A stretch of 64,000 nucleotides of DNA from Dromiciops gliroides (GCF_019393635.1 NC_057862.1:95479159-95543158), one strand, 5' to 3'; shown: positions 33,111 through 45,140, numbered from the stretch's first letter. Numbers and translations: made by a program. Notes: generated by a model not told the origin, from the letters alone.

Positions 33111-33117
33111 ACATAGT

Positions 33118-33337
33118 TTGTTATTCAGTAGTTTTTAAGTTGTGTCTGACTCTTCATGACCCCATTTGGGGTTTTCTTTGCAAAGATACTGAAATGGTTT
33201 GCCATTTCCGTCCCCATCTCATTTTGCAGATGAGTAAACAGAGGCAAAAAATGTTAAGTGATTTGCCCAGGGTCACACAGCCAGTAAGCATTCCTCCCTC
33301 TGGCCTGGCACTTTATCCGCTGTGCCACCTAGCTGCC
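33118..33337 (-). mobile_element. RTE-tailed CORE-SINE (MAR1-like)
   Basis: Tail 'gttgtgtctgactcttcatg' and 'accccatttggggttttctt', then 'tggtttgccatttccgtccc', core and head. A deletion removes part of the B-box region. Confidence 0.8.
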
Positions 33338-33374
33338 ACTTTATATATATAATCATTGTGTATATACTTCAATA

Positions 33375-33515
33375 TTTCCACATTGTCCCTCCTGGAAGGA
33401 GGTAAGCTCCTTATGAGTAGGGACCATTCCCTTCATTGTTTTTGCATCCCCTGCAGCATTGCTTAGCATACAGAGTATATGCTTTATAAATACTTGTTGA
33501 TTGGTTGGTTGTGAA
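33375..33515 (+). repeat. L2 3' terminus
   Basis: 'taagctccttatgagtaggg', 'gcttagcatacagagtatat' and 'ataaatacttgttgattgg'. Confidence 0.65.
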
Positions 33516-35341
33516 TGGTACTGTGACAACTCATTTGATTCATTTTTGTTAAATATAATGAGCAACGAATTTCAGTTAATTATTTTCTCCAAACATCTTT
33601 AGACACTATTCAGTGTAATTAAAAAAGGGGAAATTTATAATGAATTACATTAAAAAGATTTCTATCTCTGATTTACATTAGGAACCACCCACCCCCTAAA
33701 AAACACCCTCAAAGATACTGCTATTATCATGGTAATTAAAAGAATCATATCAAACAGTTTCACCACTCTCTGCTTTCTGGCCCTAAGTGTGGCATGAAGG
33801 ATATGTGTCACCAAATATAACAGTGCACATATTTTCCTTTATATGGACATTTTACAAAATGATGAGTGGAAAAAGAAGTGAAAGTAACCAACAATTTGCA
33901 TTCAGGAAGCCATAAATAAAGATGAATCTATGTTCATTGGCTGCTAGGTTTTATTCCTCTTTTCCCTGTAAAGTGCATTTTCTCTTTTATGTTTATAATA
34001 CAGCTGGTCATGGTCTAGAGTGTCTCTGCTTATTATAGTTTACATTCCCTGTTTTATAGTTTGGGGCCATTTGGATGGATAAAGTTTAAGAGATTCCCTC
34101 ATAAAGTGAATAATAGACATGAGTCCTGTAGCTGGTAAACCGAACTTACGTATGCTAAATTATATAGATATTATTTTATTCTTTTTGCATTTGTTGGCTC
34201 TAAAAGCAGTAGTAATTTGTTTTTTCTCTTTGTCAATAGCTCAGAGTTAAATATAAATGAGAGATTTAAATATTATGTCTTTTAGAAAAAAAATTACGTT
34301 GCCACACATTTTTAGATTCGGTGCATTAGAGGATATTATTACTTCATTGAGCAGATTAGAACCAATTAAATTGTAATTTTGAGCCCTTCTTAAATAAATA
34401 TCCCTTATTATCAATTGTGACAGCAAAATGTCCTGGCAAAGTAGTATATACTTTCTTAGATTTATCTTTCTTCTACAGATAGACTCTTTCCGAAGGTATA
34501 ACTCTCTCTCCATATATAATATATACACTCATAACATACACATTGAATGTAGAAAAGAATTGTTTATATTATCTGTGTAAATATGTGTAACTAATACATG
34601 CAGAATAACGTTTAAAATGTGCCAGTTTTCATTCAACTGACAGGTGTTTCATATCATTTTGGAGACATTTTCTTGAGTGGTGAATGCAGATTGTGAAGTG
34701 TTGCTATGTTCTTCATAGCACTTAAAAGCTGGATGAAGTAAATGGTTTTGATACCTTGTGAGGTCAGACTGAGGTTACCCTGAAGCTTGTGATTCTCCAG
34801 GGCCCAGGATGCTGAAAGATGTGGCTTTTCCTGTTGTTAAATACTGCACCTTCCCAGAAGACACTTGCAAAGAATCTTGCGAAGAAACCAACCATGGTTG
34901 AATGTACTTAATGTTGTATATAATTCTGGTGTTAAATTTATTGGAAGGTTGAGGTTAATGTAAAACATAGTGTAAAAAGAACGAGACTGTGCGTGTCAGC
35001 TTTATGGAACATTTGGAAGGAGTTGAGGTTTTCCAGTGTTTCTTTTGTGTCAAGGAAAAAATGGTTTCAAAGTACTAGAGATGTGGGAATGAAAATAAGG
35101 GTATTTGATCTCTCCTGACACTTAGGTTGTGTTTGTGTGAAGCTGGTGGATCTGACCACATGCATCATTTGCCCCAAGAACTTCCCTTTCCCCCCATTCC
35201 CCAATATATCTGTGAACAGTTATTCCATACTCTTGGCCAAAAGAGATGAGAACAACTTGTAGGCTATCCTTTTCATGTCGGGTTTTAGGTATGGTCATAA
35301 CAAGAAATAAGAACTTTCTACTTTTTGGAGATAACTTTTTC
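33516..35341. other. 1.8 kb repeat-free AT-rich island
   Basis: I recognise no transposon across 1.8 kb, unusual in this window. Several TAAT/ATTA motifs occur, for example 'gtgtaattaaaaaagg', 'catggtaattaaaagaatc' and 'accaattaaattgtaatttt'. These are homeodomain-type cores. It is the best candidate here for a conserved intronic enhancer, but constraint is inferred only. Confidence 0.35.
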
Positions 35342-35349
35342 AAAATAAT

Positions 35350-35481
35350 AAATATTTTTATTTAAAGTTTTAAATTACAAATTTTATTCCTCCTTCCTTC
35401 CCTCTCTTCCCCCTCCCTGAGGTGGTAAATCATCACATGTAGCTTATATAGGTGGAATTATGTAAAACATTACCATATTAG
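35350..35481 (-). repeat. L1 3'-UTR fragment
   Basis: 'tttttatttaaagttttaaa', 'tattcctccttccttccctc' and 'gaggtggtaaatcatcaca' are the antisense 3' end of an L1. Confidence 0.6.
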
Positions 35482-35484
35482 AGA

Positions 35485-35829
35485 TAACTTTTAAAAATTG
35501 GTAGATTGGGTGGGGGGAAATTATTCTGGCATGCTTGTAGCTTATTACATCACTAACGCTATAATTAAGGTTGCTCCCCTCCTTGCAACTGGACAAAATT
35601 GGGGGGGGGGTAAAGTTCTTGTTATAAAGCCTCATGGATACCTGCTGGGGGCAGTAGCAGCAGGGAGGGCAGACTAAAGGAAGGGAGGGAGTCATATGGA
35701 GGACAGTCAAAAGGAGGATTAGGATTGTGTGGTATAGGGACATTAGCCTCTGGATTATTGAAGAGAGGAACCATTCCCCTCTTGTATGCTGACACTCTGG
35801 AAATATACTTATTATGATTCTGCAAAGAT
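35485..35829. other. intronic sequence, nothing recognised
   Basis: G-rich run at 35602-35611. The 145-codon antisense ORF across 35444-35881 spans L1 and SINE-like sequence and is not a gene. Confidence 0.4.
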
Positions 35830-35965
35830 CCTTAGATGTTAGGGTTAGAAGACTTGTGGGATCTTTTGTAGATGGGGGCACTAAGGCCCAGAATGGCCAA
35901 GTGAGGGCCTAACCCAAGCACACAAATCATGAGGGACCTAGCTGAGACTGAAATCTCAAGGTTAT
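35830..35965 (-). repeat. THER2/MIR3-like SINE
   Basis: 'gttagggttagaagacttgt' and 'gatgggggcactaaggccca' resemble the antisense of old CORE-SINEs. Confidence 0.45.
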
Positions 35966-35979
35966 TTTTATTCTGCTTT

Positions 35980-35981
<2 letters not shown>

Positions 35982-36064
<83 letters not shown>

Positions 36065-36085
36065 GTCTCTCTCTTCCTCTCTCTG
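35982..36085. repeat. (CT)n microsatellite
   Basis: About 35 pure CT units to 36052, then imperfect CT/GT units. The apparent Ser-Leu protein is repeat-coded. Confidence 0.95.
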
Positions 36086-36219
36086 AAGGATTAATCTTTA
36101 GGGGTTACGGGATGAATCGAGGGAGAGAGAAAATCCATTTTTGGACCTATTTCTCCCATGTCAGATCCTGTTTTTATGAGTTATATCCTTGTCTCCTGAA
36201 CCTCAAAGCTCTAATTGTG

Positions 36220-36383
36220 TTTTGTTTTGTTTTGTTTTTTTTTAGTGAGGCAATTGGGGTTAAGTGACTTGCCCAGAGTCACACAGCTAGTAAGTGTTAA
36301 GTGTCTGAGGCTGGATTTGAACTCAGGTACTCCTGACTCCAGGGCCGGTGCTCTATCCACTGCGCCATCTAGCTGCCCCCCCT
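36220..36383 (-). mobile_element. young marsupial tRNA-SINE, subtype A
   Basis: (TTTTG)n tail, 'agtgaggcaattggggttaa', core and head. A perfect 14 bp duplication 'aagctctaattgtg' lies at 36206-36219 and 36384-36397. Confidence 0.95.
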
Positions 36384-36397
36384 AAGCTCTAATTGTG

Positions 36398-36757
36398 AAG
36401 ACGTTTTTACATCAAGTGTAATCTGCCCCTTTTTGCAACTTCTACCCAATTCCTTCTACTTCTGAACTCCAGCATTATGCAGAATAGAACAGGTACACTT
36501 CATAGATTCAGGCTCAGGACTCCAATAAATTAAGAGCAAATGGACAAATTCGGTTTATTGGACACATTCAGAACAGCCTGTGTGCACAGCCTCTTTGCAA
36601 AACTCTTTTAGGCAGAGTCAAGGTTATGGAATTTCACTACTTGCTCTTCTGAAGTTAAATCTTGCCAGTTAAGCGATGATCATTCAAACAAGGGTGTTCT
36701 TTGCACATCTGTTCTTTCTTTCTTGTTTCATTATCTTCTCTTTCATTCAACTTAATT
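36398..36757. other. intronic sequence, nothing recognised
   Basis: Unique-looking sequence between two same-orientation SINEs. Confidence 0.4.
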
Positions 36758-36772
36758 CAATCTATATTTTAA

Positions 36773-36926
36773 CTTTTTTTTTTTTTTTTTAGTGAGGCAA
36801 TTGGGGTTAAGTGACTTGCCCAGGGTCACACAGCTAGTAAGTGTTAAGTGTCTGAGGCCGGATTTGAACCCAGGTAGTCCTGACTCAAGGGCCGGTGCTC
36901 TATCCACTGCGCCATCTAGCTGCCCC
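36773..36926 (-). mobile_element. young marsupial tRNA-SINE, subtype A
   Basis: Poly-T tail and full antisense SINE. A perfect 15 bp duplication 'caatctatattttaa' lies at 36758-36772 and 36927-36941. It is nearly identical to the copies at 7336 and 36220. Confidence 0.95.
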
Positions 36927-37221
36927 CAATCTATATTTTAAAGTACATAGTTTAGGTTTGGCATTGGACGGGTAGGCCAAGTCTTCTTTCCTGCAGCTAA
37001 TTTCATTGTTCACCAAAAAGCATGTATAAGAACATGTTTATTTATGTGTCTATTTGACCTGAGCTGTGAGGCTGCAATGACCCCACCAGTGTAGCCTGGC
37101 ATCTCCTCTGCAGCTTAAGAGTTGCCTATATTATACACATAATGCATATAATGAATATCCTAATTGTGCATGTATTCATTATTTTTATTCAAAGATCTGT
37201 AAGTCCTTTTTATATCAGTGG

Positions 37222-37388
37222 CTGTGACTATCTTAGATGCTAATCTTCGCAAGCAGCAGGGAGGGATTGGCAGCCTGTCTTTGGATGGGTCATTTATGCT
37301 CGTAGACTCAGTTTCATTCTCAGTAAAATGAGGGGGTTGGAATAGATGTCCTCTAAGGTCCCTCTGACTCTAAGAGTCTATGATCCTG
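37222..37388 (+). repeat. MIR3/THER2-like SINE tail
   Basis: 'actcagtttcattctcagta' then 'ggttggaatagatgtcctc' and 'gactctaagagtctatgatc'. Confidence 0.55.
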
Positions 37389-37589
37389 TGCTGATTTAAT
37401 TTGCTGTCTTGAGCAGAGATGGCAGGGAGCCATGTGCTTTTTGCTGATGTTTATGAATAAGAAACAAAGTTACTGCTTCCTTGTTTTTTGGCACGAGCCA
37501 CCACTTGGGCTCCATGCTTCTTCTTTACCACCCTACCCTACCCAGGCCAATTTGCCATCTGCCTCCAAATCCTCTTGTGAGAGAAAAGA

Positions 37590-38040
37590 TGACTCAAGGA
37601 TTATACCCAGAGTTAGGACATTGGATATAGATGATGATATTAACAAAGGAGACTGAGAAGGAACACTCATACAAGTAGGAAGGAGAACCTAGAGAGACCA
37701 GTATCAAGGACATTTGAAGGGTAGAGAGTCCCAGGGTGAGAGGGTGATCAACAGTGGCAAAGAGGTCAAGAAAGATGAGGATTGATAAAAGAGCCATCTG
37801 ATTGAGATATTCTTGGTAACTCTGTAAAGAACAGTTTTAGCTGAGTGATGAGGTTGGAATCCAGATTGCAAAAGGATTGAGAAGTGAATGAAAGGAAAGG
37901 AGGTGGAGAAAATGAGAGAATGCAGCCTTTCCTGGGAGTTTGGTTGTGAAAGGAAGGAGAGAAATACTATTATAGTCTGGACTTCCTTGTCCCCTACCCC
38001 CCCCATTTTTGTGCAGAAGATTGCTGAGTATGTGTATCAT
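37590..38040 (-). repeat. L2 ORF2 (reverse transcriptase) remnant
   Basis: Antisense codons such as 'LQSGFQPHHSAKT' (37704-38006) and 'SILIFLDLFATVDHPL' (37594-37797) match L2 reverse transcriptase blocks, the latter around the ILxDLSxAFDTVDH motif. Frames are shifted, so it is dead. Confidence 0.75.
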
Positions 38041-38960
38041 ATTCATATAAAGTATAGCTGAATTTGGGGTAAGACTGAAAAAATTCATCATTTCCAATTC
38101 ATTATGTATGTTTTATTTGGCCAAGCCACCTGGTATGGCCCATTAATCTCATGTCCAGGTAAATCAGACAAGCTGAAATTCATGGTTTGCTTTATACATA
38201 GAAAGTAGATTTGGCTTAGTGCCAAATTAATTTAGGTTTTAGGTTTTTCAAATTTGTTTACAAGTCTAGGAAAAGAGCCAGCTTTCCCCAAGTGGCATCT
38301 TCTTCCTGACTTGGGTGAGAACAGAGGATGTACATTTCATTTCATCTCTCTGCTTCGTCTGCATACATCATTTTCCCCTTCATTCTATAGGTTCCACCTT
38401 CATTCCATTGAGCTCCCAAGCAGCTATCAGAGGAACAGCAGTCAGGATTGGACCCAATTAGACTTAAATGGTTTCCTTTCCTTGTTTCTTTAGAAACATC
38501 CTTGCAGAAAAATACACCGAAGCCTTATATGGAGGAGAATTCCTCAAAAGCCAACAAACACAGTGGGATGAACAGCCCTTGGTTTTGGTTCAACATAGAA
38601 ACTCCGACTTTGCTGGAGCTGTAAATATAAGCACAGTTTTAATTTCCCCAAATGGAATGGGAGATTTGAATGTACTCATTTAACCCTAGAACTGAAGGAA
38701 AGCAGCAGAAGGAATCAATACATGTCTCTGCCTATAACACTCATCTAAGGCAATGAACATCGATTCAGTAAATGGCAACCTCTCGCCTCTGCCCCAAAGC
38801 TGTTGTGTGCAGTGTAATCTTGGGGGGAAATCACATTTGCATCATGGGCTCTTTAATTTGTGCTACAATGACTGCATTTTGATCTACATAAATTTTGTTC
38901 TGTATAAAATCATTAAGCCGCTATGTTGGGCAGAGTAGTGTGCTATTCTCTGAGTAAGAT
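38041..38960. other. repeat-poor intronic sequence, possible conserved element
   Basis: No repeat was recognised over 900 bp. 'acatttgcatcatggg' at 38834-38850 includes an octamer-like ATTTGCAT. Several ORF-like stretches lack homology. Confidence 0.3.
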
Positions 38961-38969
38961 AAAAAAGAT

Positions 38970-39440
38970 TAATATGACAGGGTCCCTGCCTTTATGGAGT
39001 TTCCATTTTAGTGGGTAGGATATGATATATACACAGCTAATCATAATATGAAATAGAATATGTGTTTAATAAGTACAATGTATTTTGAGAGTTCTTAGAT
39101 AGAAAAGTTTCCCTCGCTGGCGGTGGGGATGGGGATGGGGTTGGGGGCAGAACCAGAGAACGTTTCATGGAGAAGGAGACAGTCTGTTAATTGAACCTTG
39201 AAGAATGGGCAGGATTTTAACTGGCAGGAAAGAGGGGCTGGGTAACACTCCATGTAAATACACTAAGCCAGGACAGCAAGGTGGTTGAAAAAGGAATTGG
39301 AGAATATGGATGATAGTGAAAAGTCCAGTTGAGTGGAGTAAGCATGTGTGGTAGAGTACAGTGGTGTGAGATAAGGATGGATTATTGGATTTTAGAAGGC
39401 TTTGAATACCAGCCCAGGTAAGGAGTCTAAAGATACCCAG
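38970..39440 (-). repeat. L2 3' region
   Basis: 'ggtccctgcctttatggagt' and 'tgaaccttgaagaatgggc' to 'ttagaaggctttgaatacc' are antisense L2 coding and 3' sequence. Confidence 0.5.
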
Positions 39441-39455
39441 CATGGAGCCTTGCTT

Positions 39456-39523
39456 ATAATAGAAACCTAATAAGTATTTATTGAATTTTATAATAGGAAC
39501 CTAATAAGTATTTATTGAATTTA
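39456..39523. repeat. 34 bp tandem duplication
   Basis: Two head-to-tail units share 'aacctaataagtatttattg' at offset 34, with one visible mismatch (agaaacc versus aggaacc). The unit resembles an L2 3' terminus. Confidence 0.85.
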
Positions 39524-39959
39524 ATTGAATTAAGGAGTTTGACCTTTATTCTTTAATGACATGAGCAGATGTATCCTTTGAAAAAAACAACAAAAACAAA
39601 TGTTTTAGTTTTTTTCTGAGAATTGAAAATTTGCCTTTTTCCAGTAGTATAGCTAATAGGTGTATTTCGTTACTGTTTAACAGAGAAAGGGGCTAATAGC
39701 TGCATGGACAAAGTTATTTTGCTCTTGAAACCCACTGTTCAATGAACCCATCTTCTTAGAATTGAAAATGGCGCCTTATGAGTTTCAGGAGAGCACTAGC
39801 TTATTATATATTTGCAAAGGGAAGGTATTAAGCATTTATATAGTGCCTATTATGTGCCAGGCAACTGTGCTAAGCCTTTACTAAATACTATCTCCTTTAA
39901 AGGATCAGGAAAACTTGGGGAAGGAAGGGGTCAATTACTAGAATACACTCTTCTGGGAG

Positions 39960-40185
39960 AGAACCGATCTAAGAGCCAGGAAGACTTGGGTTCAAGCATT
40001 GTCTCTGACAGTGTGATCCTGAGCAGGTCTCAGTCTCTCAGTTGTCTAGATAACTCTCTAAGACTATAAGTCATGAAGAAGGTGCTAAACAACCTTCACT
40101 GATAGAGGGAATGAATTTCTTCACCTAGAAGTACTTCGAGTCAGTGAAATAACAGGCTTTAGTCCCCATCCCTACAACCATTTAA
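39960..40185 (+). repeat. CORE-SINE with third tail type
   Basis: The body 'ccaggaagacttgggttcaa' is followed by a tail 'gataactctctaagactata', 'gaaggtgctaaacaacc' and 'agtccccatccc'. The tail recurs at 51225-51420 but not in the other SINE groups. Confidence 0.6.
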
Positions 40186-40419
40186 ATTTAAAACAATGTG
40201 AAAGAAACAAAAGAATCCTTTTTAAAATATAGATTCCAACCCAAGAGCTTAAAACTACCCTTTCTTTGACCTTAATCAAGGAAAATAAATTTAATTAAAG
40301 ATCAGAGATATTTGTGGGCTACTTGGATAAACTCAAACAGGAAAAAAAAAAAGGTTAACAGGGAATCCTAGATTAGAACTCCAGCCTTGTTTGTCCAAAG
40401 AGGATGTCACCCTTTCCTT
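40186..40419. other. AT-rich intronic sequence, nothing recognised
   Basis: Short unique-looking segment with A12 near 40340. Confidence 0.4.
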
Positions 40420-40433
40420 GAAGTGTAATCTCT

Positions 40434-40597
40434 CTCTCTCTTTTTTTTTTTTTTTTTTTTTAGTGAGGCAACTGGGGTTAAGTGACTCGCCCAGGGTCAC
40501 ACAGCTAGTAAGTGTTAAGTGTCTGAGGCCGCATTTGAACTCAGGTACTCCTGAATCCAGGGCCGGTGCTTTATCCACTGCGCCACCTAGCTGCCCC
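40434..40597 (-). mobile_element. young marsupial tRNA-SINE, mosaic A/B
   Basis: Poly-T tail and full antisense SINE with 'gtgttaagtgt' and 'gtactcc' (type A) but 'tgaatccag' and 'gtgctttatcc' (type B). A 14 bp duplication 'gaagtgtaatctct' lies at 40420-40433 and 40598-40611. Confidence 0.94.
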
Positions 40598-40611
40598 GAA
40601 GTGTAATCTCT

Positions 40612-41229
40612 TAAAAAAGGAGATGAAGAAGATCTGAGTCTGAGGTGCCACAGAATTAGAAGTTGTCTCTTTCCTCTCTTGATTACTTTTAACACCTTGG
40701 AGGACTTTAATGATGAAAATGTGTTCCACTTCAGAAAACTTCAGAACCTGCCATAAACAGTAATTTGCAATTCTCCCTTTCCCCATATCTAAGCTGAATT
40801 CAGTGGTTAATTACTCCATAATAGCTTTTTGTTCTGGTGATTTGTTACAAAAATAGACAAGTCCTACATCATTATTAAACAGTAGCATTAGTATTTTTTA
40901 TTAGGGATCGGTTAAATCTCTGAAAAAGTTTGAAAAAAATTGCATGGAAAACTTTTGGGTATGAATTTTTAAACACAGGACTGATATTTACAATAAATGG
41001 ATTCATTCAAATGGTGTATATTTAAAGAGAAATAAAGACACTAAAATACCCATCTCTTTAAATCACCCTGCAGCCACTGAAGATTGTATCCTGGATGACT
41101 GCCAAATTATACTCTGTAATATATATTCCCTGGGAGGAGAGATCTTTATGGAATTTTTGCCACTGACAGACTCCTGCTGTTCATATTATTTCGGAATAGT
41201 ATGGAGTATCTTTTGAGTGTTTTTTTCTT
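40612..41229. other. intronic sequence, nothing recognised
   Basis: AT-rich unique-looking sequence. Confidence 0.4.
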
Positions 41230-41244
41230 CTTACCTGTTTCTTT

Positions 41245-41410
41245 TTTTTTTTTAATTTTTTTAAAATTTTTTTTAGTGAGGCAATTGGGGTTAAGTTACT
41301 TGCCCAGGGTCACACAGCTAGTAAGTGTTAAGTGTCTGAGGCCGGATTTGAACTCAGGTACTCCTGACTCCAGGGCCGGAGCTCTATCCACTGCTCCACC
41401 TAGCTGCCCC
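41245..41410 (-). mobile_element. young marsupial tRNA-SINE, subtype A
   Basis: T-rich tail and full antisense SINE. A perfect 15 bp duplication 'cttacctgtttcttt' lies at 41230-41244 and 41411-41425. Confidence 0.95.
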
Positions 41411-41425
41411 CTTACCTGTTTCTTT

Positions 41426-43477
41426 AAGTGTGTTCCTGGGTCCAGCTGCCTGTGTGTGACACAAGGTACAGCAAACTTAATTGAACTTCCTTTTGTTTCT
41501 GAACAAATGGATTATTTGCTGGAAAGAATGTGGGAAACCTGTTTGCGTCTAAAATTTATAGTGGCTCAGATCCCAATCCTTTCATACTGGGTTTTTAAAA
41601 ACAGGTGGTTCAGCTTAACATAGAGAGTTTACTTCTAGTTTTCTGAGGCTTCTTCTCTTCCCCTCCTTGATATGTGTGTGCACCCGCAGGCATGTGTGTG
41701 CACACATACATATATACAGGAAGATTAATATTGCCTTATTTCAGTTTGGACTGAGTAATATGGTGCGTTTGACCTCTGTAGACATGACCACAGGTTAAGA
41801 GAATGGCTCAAAAGCTGCAGTGCTATTTTCATAAGGAAGCAGGATTGGTCCTCATCCCAAATTATATTATTTGCTAATAGATTTTGTGCACCAGAGTTCT
41901 CGATTTCTGTGTTGTGGAAATGAATGCGGTAAAGCCTGTCACAGAGCATTAGCTTTTATACTGTAGTTAGAATTTAAATTTATGGGTATATGCCAGCAGA
42001 CTTTTTTCTTCTCTAAACAGGTGAGTCGGAAAAAGGTTGGCAGCTGCTTTTTAGTTATGGCCAAAAGAGAGAGATTTTAGAGATTGTATAAGGAAAGGGG
42101 AAGGAGGAGACCTTTTTACATCATTAGAACAAGGCCTTGTGTGCTGACAAGGCCTAAAAACAAGGCTAAAAGCAGGGTGGTGCTGGGAAAGGAGCCCTTT
42201 GGATAATCTGCATAACATTCAGAGCAAGAAGTGTTTATGGGAATTTCTTAAAACATGTACTTCTATAAGAAATTTACTGAACATAATGGAGAGGATTACC
42301 CCTTTCCAATACTCCAAATTGTAGGTCATCCACATCTTCAATCCAATGTGGTTTTTATTCATGCCTCTGCCATAAATCCTTTACTGAGGGTCCACTTATG
42401 TTCTGGGGACCTTCCTTTAAGAGGCCCTGAGATCAACAGCCTGTGCGTTTCTTTGGATATTTTGTGGATATCAATGGAGGATGGGTGTTGCTTATTGATA
42501 TTCCCTTGCTCTTACTCCATGATAGGCCTTCTTCATTTTCCATACAGCTTTCTGATTAACTCCTTTATACTGATTCTGTAAATTCTTTATCAGTAATAAA
42601 TTGCATCCCACTTATTGTTTTCCCCATCCTCCTAGCCATATAGCATCACCAATAGAATATTGATGTTAAAAAGGTTGGCCTTTGTTTCATGGTGAACAGG
42701 AGTCCTGTTCCTCTCTGGGCCCATTTCATTGTTCATCCACACTTTTTGTTCAAGATACATTTACTGATAGAACATCTCTGTGAGTTGTTTATACAACTCC
42801 TTGTAAAACGGGGGTTGGGGATCCTCCATGATACCTAGGGGCCATGGATGTGTATAGGGTATGAGGTACTAGGATTTCTTTAATGCCAGACATGGTTAGG
42901 TGTTGGTTGCAAGAGTGCTAACTAAATATGTGCTTGGATGTAGCCATGCAGACTCCAATTCCACATTGCTTATAGGCTCATTTCTTTATTCATTTTCTCT
43001 TGGGAATCCTAAGTAGTGTAGCAATTGTGAATAAGCTTAAGTTTAGCAAAAAGCTTCAGAAGCCCTCAGTCTCTTATTGGTATGTGCCCACCCCACCCCC
43101 AGTCTGATTGGGGAAACTTTCTTCTTCCTTTAACTTCCCCTGATTCTAACCCTGTACTGTGCAATTGATAAAGTAAGGCAGAAGTCATAGTGATTGGCCA
43201 TTGGCTTTAATGGCATTATCAACTCCCATAAAAACCTAGAGAGGTTTAAAGCAAGGTGCAGCTGGAGCTACTTTGCTTTCCACTTCTCATCCCCACCAGT
43301 TGAAGGGGGAAAGGAGAAGAAAAGCATTGTCTGAGAGTACCTTCTCTAGGCATTGCTTTAAGGCAGGGGCAGAGGAAGGCAGATATAGACTGTGTGGACT
43401 GGACTTGGCTCTCCCAAACCTCAGTAGCTGCCAGGTTCCTGATTAGCACTCTCTTATGTTCTTGTTCAGGAAGGGGC
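41426..43477. other. intronic sequence, nothing named
   Basis: Two kilobases without a repeat I can name. Alternating TG/CA lies at 41669-41717. The part from 42290 to 42840 is C/T-rich and could be a very old antisense coding remnant. No exon of GFRA1 is recognised. Confidence 0.35.
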
Positions 43478-43705
43478 ACACTGGTGGCTCAGTGGTTAAA
43501 GAGTATGGGGCCTGAAGTGACCTTAGGCAAGTCACTTAACCTGTTTGCCTGTTTTCTCAATGGTAAAATGGGGATAATAATGGTACCTACCTCGCAGGGT
43601 TTTTATGAGGTTCAAATAAGACAATACTTGTAAAGACTTGTAAATATTTGTAAAAAGGTCTTAGTACAGGACCTGCTACAGAATTGGTGTCATATAAATG
43701 GTTAT
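43478..43705 (+). repeat. MIR-like SINE
   Basis: 'ctggtggctcagtggttaaa', 'gaccttaggcaagtcactta', 'taaaatggggataataatgg', 'tacctcgcagggtttttatg' and 'tgtcatataaatggttatt'. A near-complete MIR/THER1 layout. Confidence 0.75.
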
Positions 43706-44544
43706 TCTCTTTCTTCCTCATGTTTGGTTGGCACTTCACTTCTGCTCAGTCTTACTTCCATTGTTTCTTGCTTCTGGCAACAAAAGGACTAACTTGTCTG
43801 TTCCAAGCTATACCACGGCTTCCCCATATCCCCCACTAGGAAATGAGAGGCATGGCTATGGGCTCATCCCCACAAACGAGCCATGACCATATTTCTTGCT
43901 TCTTTTAACCTCCTTTGCATAACTTTTTCCTAGAATCAAGATCCTTCAAAGTGGCCCCCCAAACTCACAAATTCAGACATGCCCCATCTCCAGTAACTTG
44001 GGGGAAATCAGAGGAATGTATGTGTGCCAATTCATCCACCCACTGAGAGTTCATGGAAATGTCTCTAGTTGAGAGCTTCCTCTAGAGTTATAAACTTATC
44101 ATAATCTGAACAACAGACTTTTCATCCACTTGTTTTTCCTGTGTAGATAGTTGGGGTGAATTCTTAAGAGTGCTTTTGGATCTCATTTTTGAGGTTTGAC
44201 AGTGTTCCAGGAGTTGATCAAGTCAAGATAATGTCATGGCTTTAGGAGAATCTTGAAGACCTCACCAATTAAATGGCATTTCTTTTATATTCTATGCTGA
44301 ATGGCCTCCATAACAGTGGCAACTATCTTTGTTGAGAATCTATTTTCCTGTTTTATAGTTTTCTTGATATTGCTAATCAGAGATATTTTAAAGGCTGCAT
44401 GTTAAAGACATTTACTTGGAGGAGAACCTTTAAGGCAACATTTTGCTATACTGAATAAAATACTCAAAACCAAACCAAATCAAGCAATAACCACAGTGGG
44501 GGATATGGTCCTTTCTGTGCTTTTTGGTCAATTATATAACTTTA
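43706..44544. other. intronic sequence, nothing recognised
   Basis: Unique-looking. Confidence 0.4.
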
Positions 44545-44555
44545 AAGGTGTGTCT

Positions 44556-45129
44556 CCCACCTATTTGTACAAAAACATTTATAGCAGCTCTTTTTGTGGT
44601 GGCTAAGAATAGGAAATCAAAGGAATGCCCATCAATTGGGGAATAGCTGAACAAGCTGTGGTATATGATAGTGATGGAATATTATTGTGCTTTAAGAAAT
44701 GACAAGCAGGATGATTTCAGAAAGGCCTAGAAAGACTTGTATGAATTGATGTATAGTGAAGAGAGCAGAACCAAGAGAACAATGTGCACAGAAACAGCAA
44801 TATTTTTTGATGAACTGTGAATAACTTAACTACTCTCAGCAATACAGTGATCCAAGACAATCCCAAAGGAATAGCGATGAAACATACTATCCACCTCCAA
44901 AGAAAGAACTGATATTGATGGAACACAGACTTAAGCATGCTATTTTTCACTTTCATTTTTTTCTTTTGTTCAAGTTTTCTTATACAAAATGACTAATATG
45001 GTAATGTTTTACATATTTATACATGTATAACCTATATCTGCTTATTGCCTCAGGGAAGGAGGAGGGGAGGGAGGGAAGGAGGGATAAAAATTAGAACCCA
45101 AAACTATAAAAATGTTTATTACTTAAAAC
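44556..45129 (+). mobile_element. L1 3' end, 5'-truncated, older
   Basis: ORF2 C-terminal codons ('cccatcaattggggaatagc'), then 3' UTR with a GGAGG-rich stretch at 45057-45086 and an A-poor end. An 11 bp duplication 'aaggtgtgtct' flanks it (44545-44555; 45130-45140). Confidence 0.85.
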
Positions 45130-45140
45130 AAGGTGTGTCT

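Noticed and set aside
32903-33352. 149-codon ORF on the plus strand
   Set aside because: It spans a TCTG-rich tract and an antisense SINE. The protein is a repeat translation.
35444-35881. 145-codon ORF on the minus strand
   Set aside because: It runs across an L1 fragment and an old SINE, with no recognisable domain.
36220-36926. Paired direct repeats suggestive of a CRISPR-like or segmental array
   Set aside because: They are two independent SINE insertions, each with its own distinct target duplication.
38468-38683. 71-codon ORF that might be an extra GFRA1 or other exon
   Set aside because: It has no similarity to GFRA1 domains 2 or 3 that I can see and no good flanking splice sites.
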